Shown here piece by piece: positions 1 through 8,926 of a DNA stretch of 64,000 nucleotides. This stretch comes from CAZEDU01 sp964511185. Its GTDB lineage: Bacteria > Myxococcota > Myxococcia > Myxococcales > Myxococcaceae. The translations under genes and the position numbers were made by a program. Under the pieces are notes generated by a model. That model saw only the letters and a list, made by a program, of their open reading frames with translations, had not been told where the DNA came from and did no database searches. Every line of letters starts with the position of its first letter. The stretch's first letter is position 1. The DNA lies in NCBI GenBank assembly GCA_964511185.1, contig CAZEDU010000005.1, positions 1-64,000 on the forward strand, written 5' to 3'.

Positions 1-57
1 TAGAGCACTTGGTTCGGGACCAAGGGGTCGCAGGTTCAAATCCTGTCTCCCCGACCA
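1..57 (+). tRNA. tRNA-Pro (CGG), 5' end outside window
   Basis: The anticodon stem is CTTGG (8-12) paired with CCAAG (20-24), around the loop TTCGGGA. The anticodon CGG is at 15-17, which reads CCG proline codons. A canonical T-arm (GGTTCAAATCC) follows, then the acceptor 3' strand CCCCG, discriminator A and an encoded CCA at 55-57. The acceptor 5' strand and most of the D-arm lie before base 1. The DNA just downstream looks acquired and decayed, as is common beside tRNA genes. Confidence 0.93.
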
Positions 58-62
58 TTCGA

Positions 63-100
63 AAGCCTCGGAATCCTTCGGGTTCCGAGGCTTTTCTTTT
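63..100 (+). terminator. Rho-independent terminator of the tRNA
   Basis: AGCCTCGGAA (64-73) pairs perfectly with TTCCGAGGCT (83-92). The stem is extended inward by TCC/GGG around a TTC loop and followed by a T-rich tract (TTTCTTTTCT). It starts six bases after the tRNA CCA, so it ends the tRNA transcript. Confidence 0.9.
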
Positions 101-120
101 CTGAGGGTCCTAATTAGTCA

Positions 121-436
121 TTGGGAATGGCGTTTCCTGAAGAACTGCGCGCGGCGTTTCCAAGCTATGGGCCCGATTGGGATGCGGCGGTCGAGATGGG
201 CATCGACGTCTCGTTGCTGCTTGAAAACCTTGCGCTCTCGCCTACCGAGCGCCTGGAGCGGCTCGAAGGCCACGGAGACCATCAGGGACGAGGGGCGGCT
301 CTTCGCGCGTAAAGGACGCCGCGGGACGGTGCTCGGCGCCGAACTCGATGACGGCTTGATCGCTGTGACCGTGCTCTACGTCGGTGCTCCCCAGGTCACC
401 ACGAGCTACCTCGGCCAGGACTGCACCCTGGCGTAG
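121..436 (+). pseudogene. decayed small ORF upstream of AbiE remnant
   Basis: From TTG 121 (or ATG 127) a 63-residue reading frame runs to 312. It contains DVSLLLENLALSPTERLERL, a phrase I associate with small proteins encoded beside AbiEii-like nucleotidyltransferases. Shortly after this phrase the frame loses that character. A second frame that is open to 436 carries sensible-looking sequence (AELDDGLIAVTVLYVGAPQV). The simplest reading is a frameshifted or rearranged remnant of one or two small genes. No ribosome binding site is obvious. Function unknown. Confidence 0.4.
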
Positions 437-520
437 GCCAGCCACAAAGCACCAAGGATCGCCGTCTGAGGCGAGGACTTCAATACGCGCGATCTCTGAA
501 GGTGGCGTATCCTCTTCGGT

Positions 521-530
521 AGATATATCT
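521..530. promoter_or_regulatory. AT-rich palindrome, possible AbiEi operator
   Basis: AGATATATCT is a perfect 10-bp palindrome ending 10 bases before the ATG at 541. It sits in an AT-rich patch unusual for this GC-rich window and could be a -10 region, an operator or both. AbiEi antitoxins are known to autoregulate by binding repeats upstream of their own gene. The link here is inference from position and symmetry only. Confidence 0.35.
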
Positions 531-540
531 TCTTCGGGAA

Positions 541-1668
541 ATGTCTCACGGTGAGGATATTGAGCTTCCGGCCCCGGTCTGGGATGCGTTTCAGGAGAAG
601 GGCCTTCGTCGTTTGAAAGGCGGAGACTGGCGCCTGAAGGGCGAACGGTGGTTTCTATCCGTCATCAGGGCTCCGCAGTCCTGGGAGCGAATGCTCTCGC
701 CGCTGCTGGCTGAGGCCATCCTCGAAGCCAGAGTGGGCGCCCAGAAGGCGAAAGCCAAGCCGCTTGCCGTCCTTGTGGCTCCGAATCTCAGCGAGGCGAT
801 GCACGAACGCCTATCGGCTTTTGCCTTGAGGGTTGCCCCCAAGGACTCGTGGATCGCCGCAGATGTCCATGGGCGCGTCTTCTTCCACCTTCCTTCCGGG
901 GTGGACTTCAAGGCTCCTCCACCTTCGCGCGACGGCTCCTCACCTGCGAAACCCCGCCGTGAGGCCAACCTCTTCAGTGATCTTCACCAGTGGATGCTCA
1001 AGGTGCTCCTGGCCCCAAACTTTGAGGAGCACCTGCTCAAGGCGCCCCGAAGGTCGATCCGAAATGCCCGAGTGCTGGCCGAGGTTGCCGGTGTCAGTGT
1101 TCCTGCGGCTGCCCGGTTCGTGAGTGCCTTGGAGAAGGCTGGTCATCTCGACCGTCGATTCGGTGATCTGCGCATTGCTGAGCCGAAGCGGCTTCTCGAG
1201 CGCTGGCGAGGGGCAATCCCCGTGTCTTACCGCCAAGAACTGGGGGCCCGGTTCGTGCGCGGTGCCCCGGACGAGATGGAGTTTGGGCTCTTGATGTCCA
1301 TTGCGGGCGCCCATGGTCTTGGCAAGGACTGGAAGCTCGCCTTGGGCCTCTTCGAGGCTTGCCGGGCGTTGAAGCTAGGTCATTCCAGAGGTGGGCCTCG
1401 GCACTTGTACGTCTCCAGCTACGACTCCAACGAGTTGGAGGCTCTCGGCCTCGTTGCAGCAGCGGAAGGCGAACGCGCAGATATCGTTTTGCGAATACCC
1501 AAGTTCCCCGAAGCGCTCTTCCGGGCGGCCCCAGTGGTCAGGGGAGGGCTCGTGGCTGATGTCATTCAGTGCTGGCTCGATGTTTCCCATCATCCTGCGC
1601 GGGGCGAGGAGCAAGCCGACTTTCTTTGGAGGCGCGCCATAGCTCCGGCGCTTCGTTCAGATGAGTGA
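541..1668 (+). CDS. AbiEi-like antitoxin / transcriptional regulator
   Basis: This 375-residue protein resembles the type IV toxin-antitoxin AbiEi antitoxin family. Residues ~140-225 contain a winged-helix-like segment (LAEVAGVSVPAAARFVSALEK), and the C-terminus has VIQCWLDVSHHPARGEEQADFLW, close to the ending typical of the family. AbiEi proteins repress their own operon and neutralise the AbiEii nucleotidyltransferase. The gene overlaps the next ORF by 8 bases (start 1661), the usual antitoxin-toxin arrangement. Its base composition is visibly less GC-rich than the genes after 3 kb, which suggests transfer. The partner toxin is broken, so if this protein is still made it probably acts as an orphan regulator. 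Family call from memory, moderate certainty. Confidence 0.65.
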   Translation: MSHGEDIELPAPVWDAFQEKGLRRLKGGDWRLKGERWFLSVIRAPQSWERMLSPLLAEAILEARVGAQKAKAKPLAVLVAPNLSEAMHERLSAFALRVAPKDSWIAADVHGRVFFHLPSGVDFKAPPPSRDGSSPAKPRREANLFSDLHQWMLKVLLAPNFEEHLLKAPRRSIRNARVLAEVAGVSVPAAARFVSALEKAGHLDRRFGDLRIAEPKRLLERWRGAIPVSYRQELGARFVRGAPDEMEFGLLMSIAGAHGLGKDWKLALGLFEACRALKLGHSRGGPRHLYVSSYDSNELEALGLVAAAEGERADIVLRIPKFPEALFRAAPVVRGGLVADVIQCWLDVSHHPARGEEQADFLWRRAIAPALRSDE

Positions 1669-2222
1669 TCTCACCCAGGAGGATGTTGATGCCCTCCGTC
1701 GCGTCCACGCCGTGGTGTCGCAAGCACCGTTCGTCATCGTCGGTGGCTGGGCAGCGCATTTGCTCCGGCGCCATTCGCTCGCTCGCGCACCCAACTTTGA
1801 GTCCCTTCGTACCGAAGACCTGGACGCAGCGACACCGGAACGTCTGACCCAGCAGGGGCAAGTCCTGGGTGAGATCATTCGTGAGCAGGGATTCGAGCCC
1901 GAGTTTCGCTCGGAGGACAGGCCTCCTGTTACGCGGTATCTGCTCAAGGAGGGCGGTCGTGAACCCAGCGAGTTTCATCCTGCAGCGACTTCTGGTTCTC
2001 CCAGCGAGACCCTCGACAGCAAAGAAGGGGAAGGACGCGCTCTACGTTCATGACGTGCTTCAGCTCTTCACCCATGGCGGTCGCATTCACAACGAAGTGA
2101 TCAATCAGGCCCAAGGGGTGCTCCAGACCCTGACTGCCAAGGAACGCCGGGTGCGCCATGCCGCCGACAGATTCGGCTCGTCGCACAACCGGTGGTGCAG
2201 CTGTCACCGGACGCGCCATTGA
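1661..2222 (+). pseudogene. AbiEii-like nucleotidyltransferase, internally deleted and frameshifted
   Basis: The first frame (1661-~1955) encodes a nucleotidyltransferase N-terminus with IVGGWAAHLLRR and a following acidic segment (TEDLDAATPERL), as in AbiEii-like enzymes. From about 1957 the family-like sequence continues in another frame (NPASFILQRLLVLPAR, then KGKDALYVHDVLQLFTH), which is the C-terminal part of the same kind of protein. The central ~100 residues expected between these blocks are absent, so this is an internal deletion plus a frame change rather than a single base error. The end runs straight into the truncated gene that follows. Toxin activity is very unlikely. Confidence 0.7.
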
Positions 2223-2992
2223 GCATCGTCGATGCGACGGTTCATTTGTTCTACGAATTGGACGAGGCAACCTTCCGCGCCGCGGTGAAGGGGCTGCGCG
2301 CGTTGAAGGCCCAGGTGGGAAGACAGACCGCATGTCAGCCGCTCGGGGTTCACCCGACGCTCGCGAGCGAAGGTCTGACCGGCGCGTTTGCCCAAGCGAT
2401 TCACGCGTGGGTGCTCGAGTATTGCGGCAAAGACACACTCTCCCGCGTAGCGGTGATGCAGCTTCTGCGGTTCGGTTCCGACTGGTCGTTCTCGGCGTTC
2501 GACATCGTCGCGGGCACGCTCACCGCCGATGAGATCGCGCGCATTAAGCCGAGCGCGCGGCAGACGTTCCACGTCTCTGATGTGGCGGGCGTGGGCTCCC
2601 AGGCGAGGCCGACGGCGAAGAGCTCGAAGCTCGACACGCTGTTCAGCGAGTCGAAGCTCATGGCCGCGACCCAGATGGAGGTCGATGTGGCGTACCTCGA
2701 GAGCTTTCGAATTGAAAACCCCAAGCTCGAGCACGCCGAGTCGATCGACTGCGTCAGCTGTCATGTCGCCGGCCGGGTGCGAAAAGATGCGCTCAAACGT
2801 CGGCCAGGCAGGCCGGCTTCCCGCGAGAGCCAGTACCTGAACCGAGGCTACGCGCTGGACCTGCCGTCCGACCCACTCGGAGTCTTGTCACAACGAGTAT
2901 TTGGGTACTTCGACAGCAGGCCATCGTTTACCGCACGGGTGGTTCACGAAAGCGCTGAAGCCGCTCGGCGGCTCGAACGAGAGTTCCCTTAG
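2192..2992 (+). pseudogene. 5'-truncated gene with a CxxCH haem-binding motif
   Basis: The reading frame from about 2165 to 2992 encodes an intact-looking C-terminal portion of an unrecognised protein with one CVSCH motif near residue 185, the signature for covalent haem c attachment. The nominal start is GTG 2192, but protein-like sequence (RQIRLVAQPVVQLSPD) begins before it and runs directly out of the AbiEii remnant. No signal peptide, ATG or ribosome binding site is present, although a c-type cytochrome must be exported. I infer that the 5' end was lost in the same rearrangement that damaged the AbiE pair. Function unknown beyond possible electron transfer. Confidence 0.55.
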
Positions 2993-3065
2993 CCCGCGTA
3001 GTAGAGGACCTGGTTGTCCGAGCCCTCCAAGCCCACCGCGACCCTGATCCCAGCGAACCAGCTCG

Positions 3066-3668
3066 TTACAGGTTCTCCGGCTTGAACCAGCGCCGGTAGC
3101 GGCTCACCGTTGGCCCGGACAGCATGAACAGCCCATCGCCGCGGTAGTGCAAGGTCTTGGGGAACTTCGGCGAGGTGGCGACGTGGGCCTTCACGACCTC
3201 GAACACGAAGAGCGAGTAGCGGCGGATGAGGCTCGAGTCGACGAGGCGGCACTCGAAGTGCGCGAAGCACTCCTCGACGAGCAGCGCGCTCACCTTCTTC
3301 GCGGGCACCGCGGTCAAGCCAAAGTGGGAGAACTTGTCGATGTCGCGGCCGGAGCTGTTGCCGATGCCGACGACCTGCGCGGCGAGATCGACCGTCGGCA
3401 CGTTGATCACGCACGCCTTGCTTCGGCGGATCAACTCGAAGCTGTGGTTCTGGTCCCAGATGAAACAGCCGACGAGGGAGGGCTCCTCGCCCAGAATCAT
3501 GTGCCAGCCCATCGTCATGATGTCGCGCTCGCCGCGCCAGGCCGAGCTCACCAGGACGACGGGCCCAGGCTCGAGGAAGCGGCGGACATTCGAGACGGGG
3601 AAGTCGACCTTTCGTCGGGCCCTCCCCCCGCGCGCGGGCCGCCCATGGGGCCGTTTGATTGGAGTCAT
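3066..3668 (-). CDS. flavin reductase family protein (FMN-binding split barrel)
   Basis: This 200-residue protein starts at ATG 3668, which overlaps the GlnRS stop codon as ATGA and implies translational coupling. Residues ~25-190 match the flavin-reductase-like split barrel: [24 protein letters not shown] near the start, the ACVINVP strand, and a central H-F-G segment (SHFGL). Such proteins bind FMN and either reduce flavin with NAD(P)H or act as FMN-dependent oxidoreductases of unknown substrate. Pairing with glnS suggests no obvious pathway. It converges with the truncated haem gene with only about 70 bases between them. Confidence 0.85.
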   Translation of the reverse strand: MTPIKRPHGRPARGGRARRKVDFPVSNVRRFLEPGPVVLVSSAWRGERDIMTMGWHMILGEEPSLVGCFIWDQNHSFELIRRSKACVINVPTVDLAAQVVGIGNSSGRDIDKFSHFGLTAVPAKKVSALLVEECFAHFECRLVDSSLIRRYSLFVFEVVKAHVATSPKFPKTLHYRGDGLFMLSGPTVSRYRRWFKPENL

Positions 3669-6043
3669 TCGCCGAGCATCTCGCCGAGCAGGCGGGCCAC
3701 GGCCTTGGCGTCGGCCTGGCCGTTCGTCGCGCGCATCACCTGGCCGGTGAAGAAGCCCATCAGCCCTTTGCGCCCCGAGCGGTACTCGGCGAGCTTGTCG
3801 GGGTGGGCGTCGAGCACGCGCTGAATCGCGGCGCGCAGCTCGCCTTCGTCGCTCACCACGTGCAGCTGCTTGCGCTCGATGATGGCGGCGGGCGCCTCGC
3901 CGGTCTCTTGCGCCTCGGCGAGCACGTCCTTGGCGATGCGCGCGGTGATGCGACCCGACTTGACGCGGCCGACGAGCTGGGCGAGCTGGGCGCGCGGGAC
4001 CTTGTTGGTGCCGGCGCGAATCGGCGTGGCGAGCTCGCTCACCACCCACGGCGCCAAGTCGTTCAGCGCTTCGTCGCTCGCGCCGGCGAGGTAGTCGGCC
4101 AGCTGCGGCTCACGCGCGAGCAAGCTGGCGTCGTTCTCGCTCAAGCCGCGCGCGCGGAAGGACGCCGCCGCCGTCTCCTGCTCCGGCGTCAGCACGGCCT
4201 TCGGCGCCGGCGCCGAGGTCTTCTTTTCGGCCTTGGCGCTCTTGGTCTCCTTCGCGGGCGCTTCGGCGTGCTTCGCCCAGGTGTCCCTCAGCGTGATGAT
4301 GCGGTTGAACACCAGCGCGCCGTCTTGGCTGTCGACAGGGTCTCGCCAGAAGTATCCCTGCCGCTCGAACTGGTAGCGCGCCTCGCGCGGGTCCTTCGTC
4401 ACGCTCGGCTCGACGAAGCCGTGCGTCACCACCAGGCTCCTGGGGTTCACGAAGCGCAGGAAGTCGGTGTCGAGCGGCTTCGACTCATCGTTGGGCGCGT
4501 CGGGCGTCGCCTCGGTGGCCTCCGCGTCCGGCTCGGGCACGGTGAAGAGCCGGTCGAACAGCCGGAACTCGACGCGCACGCCCTGGGTCGCGCTCACCCA
4601 GTGGATGACGCCGGGCGCCTTGGCGCCTTCCTCGAGCATCGACACGCGCAGCTCGCGCACCTCGCCCTTCGCGTCGGTGACGACCTCGTCGCAGCGCACG
4701 ATGGCCGCGCCGCGCAGACGCACGGTCCCGCCCGGCACCAGCCGCTTGTAGCCCTTCGGCGGCTGGGCGCTGAAGTCCTCGCGCTCGATGAAGAGCTCTC
4801 GCGTCAGCGGCACCTCGCGCGTCGCCTCCTCGGGCCTCACCCGCGCGCCGCCCGGGAGCGGCACGCGCCCATCGGGCATCGCTTGCGCCACGTCCTGCTG
4901 CCAGTACGGCAGCCGAAGCGTCCGCTCCTCTTTCAGGTTGGTGATGACGACCTTGAGCGGCTCGGTCACCGCCATCACGCGCGGCGCGCGCAGGTTCAAG
5001 TCCTCGATGACCGCGTTCTCAAAGATGGCGATGTCGACCGTGCGGTTGGTCCGGCTGACGCTCACTTGCGAGGCGAAGCGCCGAATCGCCTCGGGCGTGA
5101 CGCCGCGCCGCCGCTGCGCGCTGATGGTCGGCATCCGCGGGTCGTCCCAGCCGGTCACCATGCCTTCCTTCACCAGACGCCGGAGCTTGCGCTTGCTGAC
5201 GACCGTGTACTCGAGGCTGCGCCGGCCGAACTCGTACTGGCGCGGCGGCTCCCGGCCCGTCTTCTCCTTCGGGAACAGGTGGTCCATCAGCCAGTCGTAG
5301 ATGGCGCGGTTGTCGACGAACTCGAGGCTGCACATCGAGTGGGTGATGCCTTCGATGGCGTCGCTGATGGGGTGCGCGAAGTCGTACATCGGGTAGATGC
5401 ACCACTGGTGACCGGTCCGGTAATGCGGCGCGTGCAGAATCCGGTACAGCACGGGGTCGCGCAGCTTGAAGTTGGGGTGGCCCAGGTCGATTTTCGCCCG
5501 CAGCGCGTGCGCGCCGTTCTGGAACTCGCCCTTGCGCATGCGGCGGAAGAGGTCGAGGTTCTCTTGCGCGCTGCGGTCGCGGTAGGGGCTCGGCGTGCCC
5601 GGCGTGTCGACCGTACCGCGCAGCCTGGCCATCTCGTCGCCGCTCACGCTCTCCACGTACGCGAGCCCGCGCTCGATGAGCTGCTCGGCGTACTGGTAGA
5701 GCTGCTCGTAGTAGTCGGACGCGTAGAACAGCCGCGAGGTGTCCCAACCCATCCACTTCATGTCGCGGACGATGCTGTCGGCGTACTCCTGCGTCTCGCC
5801 TTCGGGGTTGGTGTCGTCCATCCGCAGGTGGCAGACGCCGCCGTAGTCCTCGGCGGTCATGAAGTCCAAGAAGCTGGCGAACGCGTGGCCCAGGTGCGCG
5901 TAGCCGTTCGGCTCGGGCGGAAAGCGCGTGACGATGCGCGGGTAGCGCCCCGCCGCGAGGTCTGCGTCGATGACCTCGGTGATGAAGTTCTGCGCGAGCT
6001 GGCGCGACGGCGAAGCGGACGGTGGGGCGGGTTTTCCAGACAT
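3665..6043 (-). CDS. glnS: glutaminyl-tRNA synthetase with C-terminal GatB/YqeY domain
   Basis: Class I GlnRS charges tRNA-Gln with glutamine. The class I HIGH motif is HLGH at residues 50-53 within [14 protein letters not shown], and the KMSKS-type motif is VVSKRK at 281-286. The anticodon-binding beta-barrels follow to about residue 575. The protein is 792 residues against about 550 for E. coli GlnRS. After a Lys/Ala-rich linker, residues ~617-792 form a helical domain ending in [20 protein letters not shown], typical of the GatB/YqeY tail that binds tRNA in GatCAB. A YqeY-tailed GlnRS is known from Deinococcus. The downstream flavin reductase overlaps its stop by 4 bases. Confidence 0.95.
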   Translation of the reverse strand: MSGKPAPPSASPSRQLAQNFITEVIDADLAAGRYPRIVTRFPPEPNGYAHLGHAFASFLDFMTAEDYGGVCHLRMDDTNPEGETQEYADSIVRDMKWMGWDTSRLFYASDYYEQLYQYAEQLIERGLAYVESVSGDEMARLRGTVDTPGTPSPYRDRSAQENLDLFRRMRKGEFQNGAHALRAKIDLGHPNFKLRDPVLYRILHAPHYRTGHQWCIYPMYDFAHPISDAIEGITHSMCSLEFVDNRAIYDWLMDHLFPKEKTGREPPRQYEFGRRSLEYTVVSKRKLRRLVKEGMVTGWDDPRMPTISAQRRRGVTPEAIRRFASQVSVSRTNRTVDIAIFENAVIEDLNLRAPRVMAVTEPLKVVITNLKEERTLRLPYWQQDVAQAMPDGRVPLPGGARVRPEEATREVPLTRELFIEREDFSAQPPKGYKRLVPGGTVRLRGAAIVRCDEVVTDAKGEVRELRVSMLEEGAKAPGVIHWVSATQGVRVEFRLFDRLFTVPEPDAEATEATPDAPNDESKPLDTDFLRFVNPRSLVVTHGFVEPSVTKDPREARYQFERQGYFWRDPVDSQDGALVFNRIITLRDTWAKHAEAPAKETKSAKAEKKTSAPAPKAVLTPEQETAAASFRARGLSENDASLLAREPQLADYLAGASDEALNDLAPWVVSELATPIRAGTNKVPRAQLAQLVGRVKSGRITARIAKDVLAEAQETGEAPAAIIERKQLHVVSDEGELRAAIQRVLDAHPDKLAEYRSGRKGLMGFFTGQVMRATNGQADAKAVARLLGEMLGE

Positions 6044-6135
6044 GCGTGGCGCTCTTTAGTCGCCTGGGCAAGCGGCAACAAGCCGGGCCTGATCATCACC
6101 GTCGGCCGTGCGCACCTTGAAGCAACGAGGTGCCC

Positions 6136-7533
6136 ATGGCCATCGAGAGTCTCAACCCCGCCACCGAAGAAGTCCTCGCCACCTTCGAGGAAGACACGCC
6201 CGAGAAGGTCGAGGCGAAGCTCGAGCGCGCCCACCGCGCGTTTCGCGAGCACAGGTCGGGCAGCCTGGCCCGCCGTCGCGAGGCGATGCTCCAGGCCGCG
6301 CGCCTGCTCGAAGAGGAGCGGCGCACGTTCGCCCGACTGGCGGTCGAAGAGATGGGCAAGCCGCTGACCGCCGCGTTCGCCGAGGTGGAGAAGAGCGCGC
6401 GCGCCTGCCGGCACTACGCGATGGAGGCCGAGCGGTACCTCGCCGACGAGCGGCTCCCATCGGAGGCGACCGAGAGCTTCCTGCGCTACCTGCCGCTCGG
6501 TCCGGTGCTCGCGGTGATGCCGTGGAACTTTCCCTTTTGGCAGGTCTTCCGCTTCGCCGCGCCGGCCTTGATGGCGGGGAACGTGGGGCTGCTCAAGCAC
6601 GCGTCGAACGTGCCGCGCTGCGCGCTCGCCATCGAGGACCTGTTCCGCCGGGCCGGCTTCCCGGACGGCGTGTTCCAGACGCTGCTCGTCGGCGCCGGGG
6701 CGGTGCAGGGCATCGTCGAGGACGCGCGGGTGGTGGCGGTCACGCTCACCGGCAGCGACGCGACGGGCGCGAAGGTGGCGGGCGTCGCCGGGCGGGCGCT
6801 GAAGAAGACCGTGCTCGAGCTGGGCGGCAGCGACCCCTTCATCGTGATGCCGTCGGCCGACCTCCAAGCCGCGGCGCAGGTCGGCGTCACCGCGCGGATG
6901 ATCAACAACGGCGAGTCGTGCATCGCCGCCAAGCGCTTCATCGTGCACCGCGACGTCTACCCCGCGTTCGAGCGCCGCTTCGTGGAGGCGGTGCGCGCCT
7001 TGAGGGTCGGAGATCCGATGCGCGAGGACGTCGACTTGGGGCCGCTCGCGACGAAGGGCGGGCTCGAGGCGGTCGAACGCCAGGTCCGCGAGTCGGTCGC
7101 GCGCGGCGCGCGGCTGCTCGTCGGCGGCCAGCGGCCCGAAGGGAAGGGGTTCTTCTACCCGCCCACGGTGCTCGCGCAGATTCCCGAGGACGCCCCCGCA
7201 TACCGCGAAGAGGTGTTCGGTCCGGTCGCGCTGCTGTTCGAGGCGCGCGACGTGGAGCACGCCATCGCGCTCGCCAACGACTCGGTCTACGGGCTGGGCA
7301 GCAGCGTGTGGACGAACGACCCGAGGGAGGAGCAGCGCTTCATCGACGGGCTGGAGGCGGGCCAGACGTTCGTCAACGCGATGGTCGCTTCCGATCCGCG
7401 GCTGCCGTTCGGGGGCGTGAAGCGCTCGGGCTACGGCCGCGAGCTCGGCGCGCTCGGCCTTCGCGAGTTCATGAACATCAAGACGGTCTTCATCAACCGA
7501 AGCGGCCGCTACCACCGCGCGCAAGCGGAGTAG
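6136..7533 (+). CDS. NAD(P)-dependent aldehyde dehydrogenase, succinate-semialdehyde type
   Basis: This 465-residue aldehyde dehydrogenase has the features of the class: MPWNFPFWQV at the substrate entrance, general base Glu228 in LELGGSD, nucleophile Cys262 in INNGESCIAAKRF, and EEVFGPV near the C-terminus. The short N-terminus and NNGxxCxAAKRF signature are those of the YneI/Sad succinate-semialdehyde dehydrogenase branch, so oxidation of succinate semialdehyde or a similar short aldehyde is the best guess. ATG 6136 is preferred over GTG 6130 because ACGAGG lies at the right distance. It heads a three-gene operon with the SCP2-like and hydrolase genes. Confidence 0.9.
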   Translation: MAIESLNPATEEVLATFEEDTPEKVEAKLERAHRAFREHRSGSLARRREAMLQAARLLEEERRTFARLAVEEMGKPLTAAFAEVEKSARACRHYAMEAERYLADERLPSEATESFLRYLPLGPVLAVMPWNFPFWQVFRFAAPALMAGNVGLLKHASNVPRCALAIEDLFRRAGFPDGVFQTLLVGAGAVQGIVEDARVVAVTLTGSDATGAKVAGVAGRALKKTVLELGGSDPFIVMPSADLQAAAQVGVTARMINNGESCIAAKRFIVHRDVYPAFERRFVEAVRALRVGDPMREDVDLGPLATKGGLEAVERQVRESVARGARLLVGGQRPEGKGFFYPPTVLAQIPEDAPAYREEVFGPVALLFEARDVEHAIALANDSVYGLGSSVWTNDPREEQRFIDGLEAGQTFVNAMVASDPRLPFGGVKRSGYGRELGALGLREFMNIKTVFINRSGRYHRAQAE

Positions 7534-7563
7534 CGCGCTTCCAACTCCAAGGAGGTGCCAACG

Positions 7564-7980
7564 ATGCAAACCGAAGCCATTCGCGAGTGGAGCGAGAAGT
7601 TTCGCTCCATCTCGAACGAGGACGCCGAGCTGCAGGCGCACGGCAGGTACTACACCTGCTCGTTCCTGCTCGACATGGACGAGCACCAGGTGCTGGTGCA
7701 CATGTACCGCGGCAAGGTGATCGACGTGATCATCGACCCGGGTCCGCTCGACGAGCGCTACCAGTTCGCGATCCGCGCGAGCGCGCAGACCTGGAAGAAG
7801 TTCTCGCAGCCCGAGCCGCCGCCGATGTTCCACGGCCTGTGGGCCGCGACGTTTCGAGAGGACATGAAGCTCGAAGGCGACCTGCTCGTGCTGATGCAGA
7901 ACCTGCGTGAGCTGACGCGGCACCTCGAGCTCTTGCGCACCACCGGCGTGCCGGTGGAAGGAAAGGAGCTGGCGTCATGA
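7564..7980 (+). CDS. SCP2 sterol-carrier-like small protein
   Basis: This 138-residue protein has no signal peptide and an alternating strand/helix pattern reminiscent of SCP2-type lipid-binding domains. Especially telling is the C-terminal EGDLLVLMQNLRELTRHLELL, similar to the family's 'lkieGD...' end. SCP2 domains bind hydrophobic ligands such as acyl chains. Start ATG 7564 follows AAGGAGG by 8 bases. The stop overlaps the next gene's start as ATGA, so the hydrolase is translated in step. The context suggests it presents or sequesters a hydrophobic substrate for the flanking enzymes. The fold call is moderate and the function is inferred. Confidence 0.65.
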   Translation: MQTEAIREWSEKFRSISNEDAELQAHGRYYTCSFLLDMDEHQVLVHMYRGKVIDVIIDPGPLDERYQFAIRASAQTWKKFSQPEPPPMFHGLWAATFREDMKLEGDLLVLMQNLRELTRHLELLRTTGVPVEGKELAS

Positions 7981-8882
7981 CCGCGCGCATTTCCCCCGTG
8001 ACCGGCCACTACGTGACCATCGACGTGAAAGGCGACAAGTGCCGCGTCTTCTACCTAAAGAACGGCTCGGGCCAGCCGCTCATCTGTCAGCACACCGCCG
8101 GGTGCCACAACCATCAGTGGCGCTATCTGCTCGAGGACGAGGACATCACCCGCCGCTATCGCGTCATCGCGTACGACCTGGCGCGCCACGGCAAGTCCGA
8201 TCCGCCGCGAAACCAAGAGTGGTGGAAGGAGGAGTACCGGCTCACCACCGACTACTTCGTCGAGTTCGTGGTGAAGCTGTGCGAGGCGCTCGAGCTCGAG
8301 AAGCCCATCTTCATGGGCTGCTCGTTCGGCGGCGACGTGGCGCTCGACCTGGCGCACCGGCACCCCGAGCGCTTCGGCGGCATCATCTCGGTCGAAGGCG
8401 CCGACTACTCGCCGGGCTTCTACCTCGACTGGTGGCAGCACCCGCACGCCAACGCGGCGCAGGTCTGCGCGAGCGGCGTGTGGGACTTGATGGCGCCGCA
8501 GTCGCCCGACGCGGACCGCTGGGCCACCTGGTTCTACTACTCGCAGGGGTCGGAGGCGTTCAAAGGCGACCTCTACTTCTACTCGGTGGACCACGACCTG
8601 CGCGGCAAGCTCGAGGAGATCGACACCTCGAAGTGCCCGCTGGTGATGCTCACCGGCGACTACGACTACTTGACGCCTCCCGAGCACAGCCGCGAGACCG
8701 CCGAGCAGATCACCGGCGCCGAGTTCATCGAGATGAAGGGCATTGGCCACTTCCCGATGAGCGAGAACTACCCGGTCTTCAAGGCGTACCTGGAGCAGGC
8801 GCTCGCGCGCATCGAGACGAAGACGGGCGCCGCCGAGGCGCGGATGCCGCCGGGCGAGCCGGGGCCGCACCCCGTCATGTGA
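7977..8882 (+). CDS. alpha/beta hydrolase
   Basis: This is a 301-residue cytoplasmic alpha/beta hydrolase. The nucleophile elbow is GCSFGG with Ser116, the acid is in GDYDYLTP (Asp228 or Asp230), and the catalytic histidine is His258 in GIGHFPM. The oxyanion region is CQHTAGCHNHQWR instead of the usual HGxP, with two His and two Cys close together. Likely reactions are ester, thioester or C-C bond hydrolysis. It is translationally coupled to the SCP2-like protein, and the upstream aldehyde dehydrogenase suggests a short catabolic route for a carbonyl compound. Substrate unknown. Confidence 0.85.
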   Translation: MTARISPVTGHYVTIDVKGDKCRVFYLKNGSGQPLICQHTAGCHNHQWRYLLEDEDITRRYRVIAYDLARHGKSDPPRNQEWWKEEYRLTTDYFVEFVVKLCEALELEKPIFMGCSFGGDVALDLAHRHPERFGGIISVEGADYSPGFYLDWWQHPHANAAQVCASGVWDLMAPQSPDADRWATWFYYSQGSEAFKGDLYFYSVDHDLRGKLEEIDTSKCPLVMLTGDYDYLTPPEHSRETAEQITGAEFIEMKGIGHFPMSENYPVFKAYLEQALARIETKTGAAEARMPPGEPGPHPVM

Positions 8883-8926
8883 GGCCTTGCGCGGCGGCGC
8901 GGAGTTGAGCCAAAGGTGAACGCCCC

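Noticed and set aside
1..3000. an integrated element bounded by att sites at the tRNA
   Set aside because: I looked for a second copy of the tRNA 3' end (TCTCCCCGACCA) in the window and found none, and no integrase is present, so only a decayed remnant is claimed.
3659..6367. a 902-codon open frame opposite glnS
   Set aside because: It is the antisense shadow of a high-GC gene; the translation is rich in Arg, Ala, Leu and His without domains, and glnS on the other strand is unmistakable.
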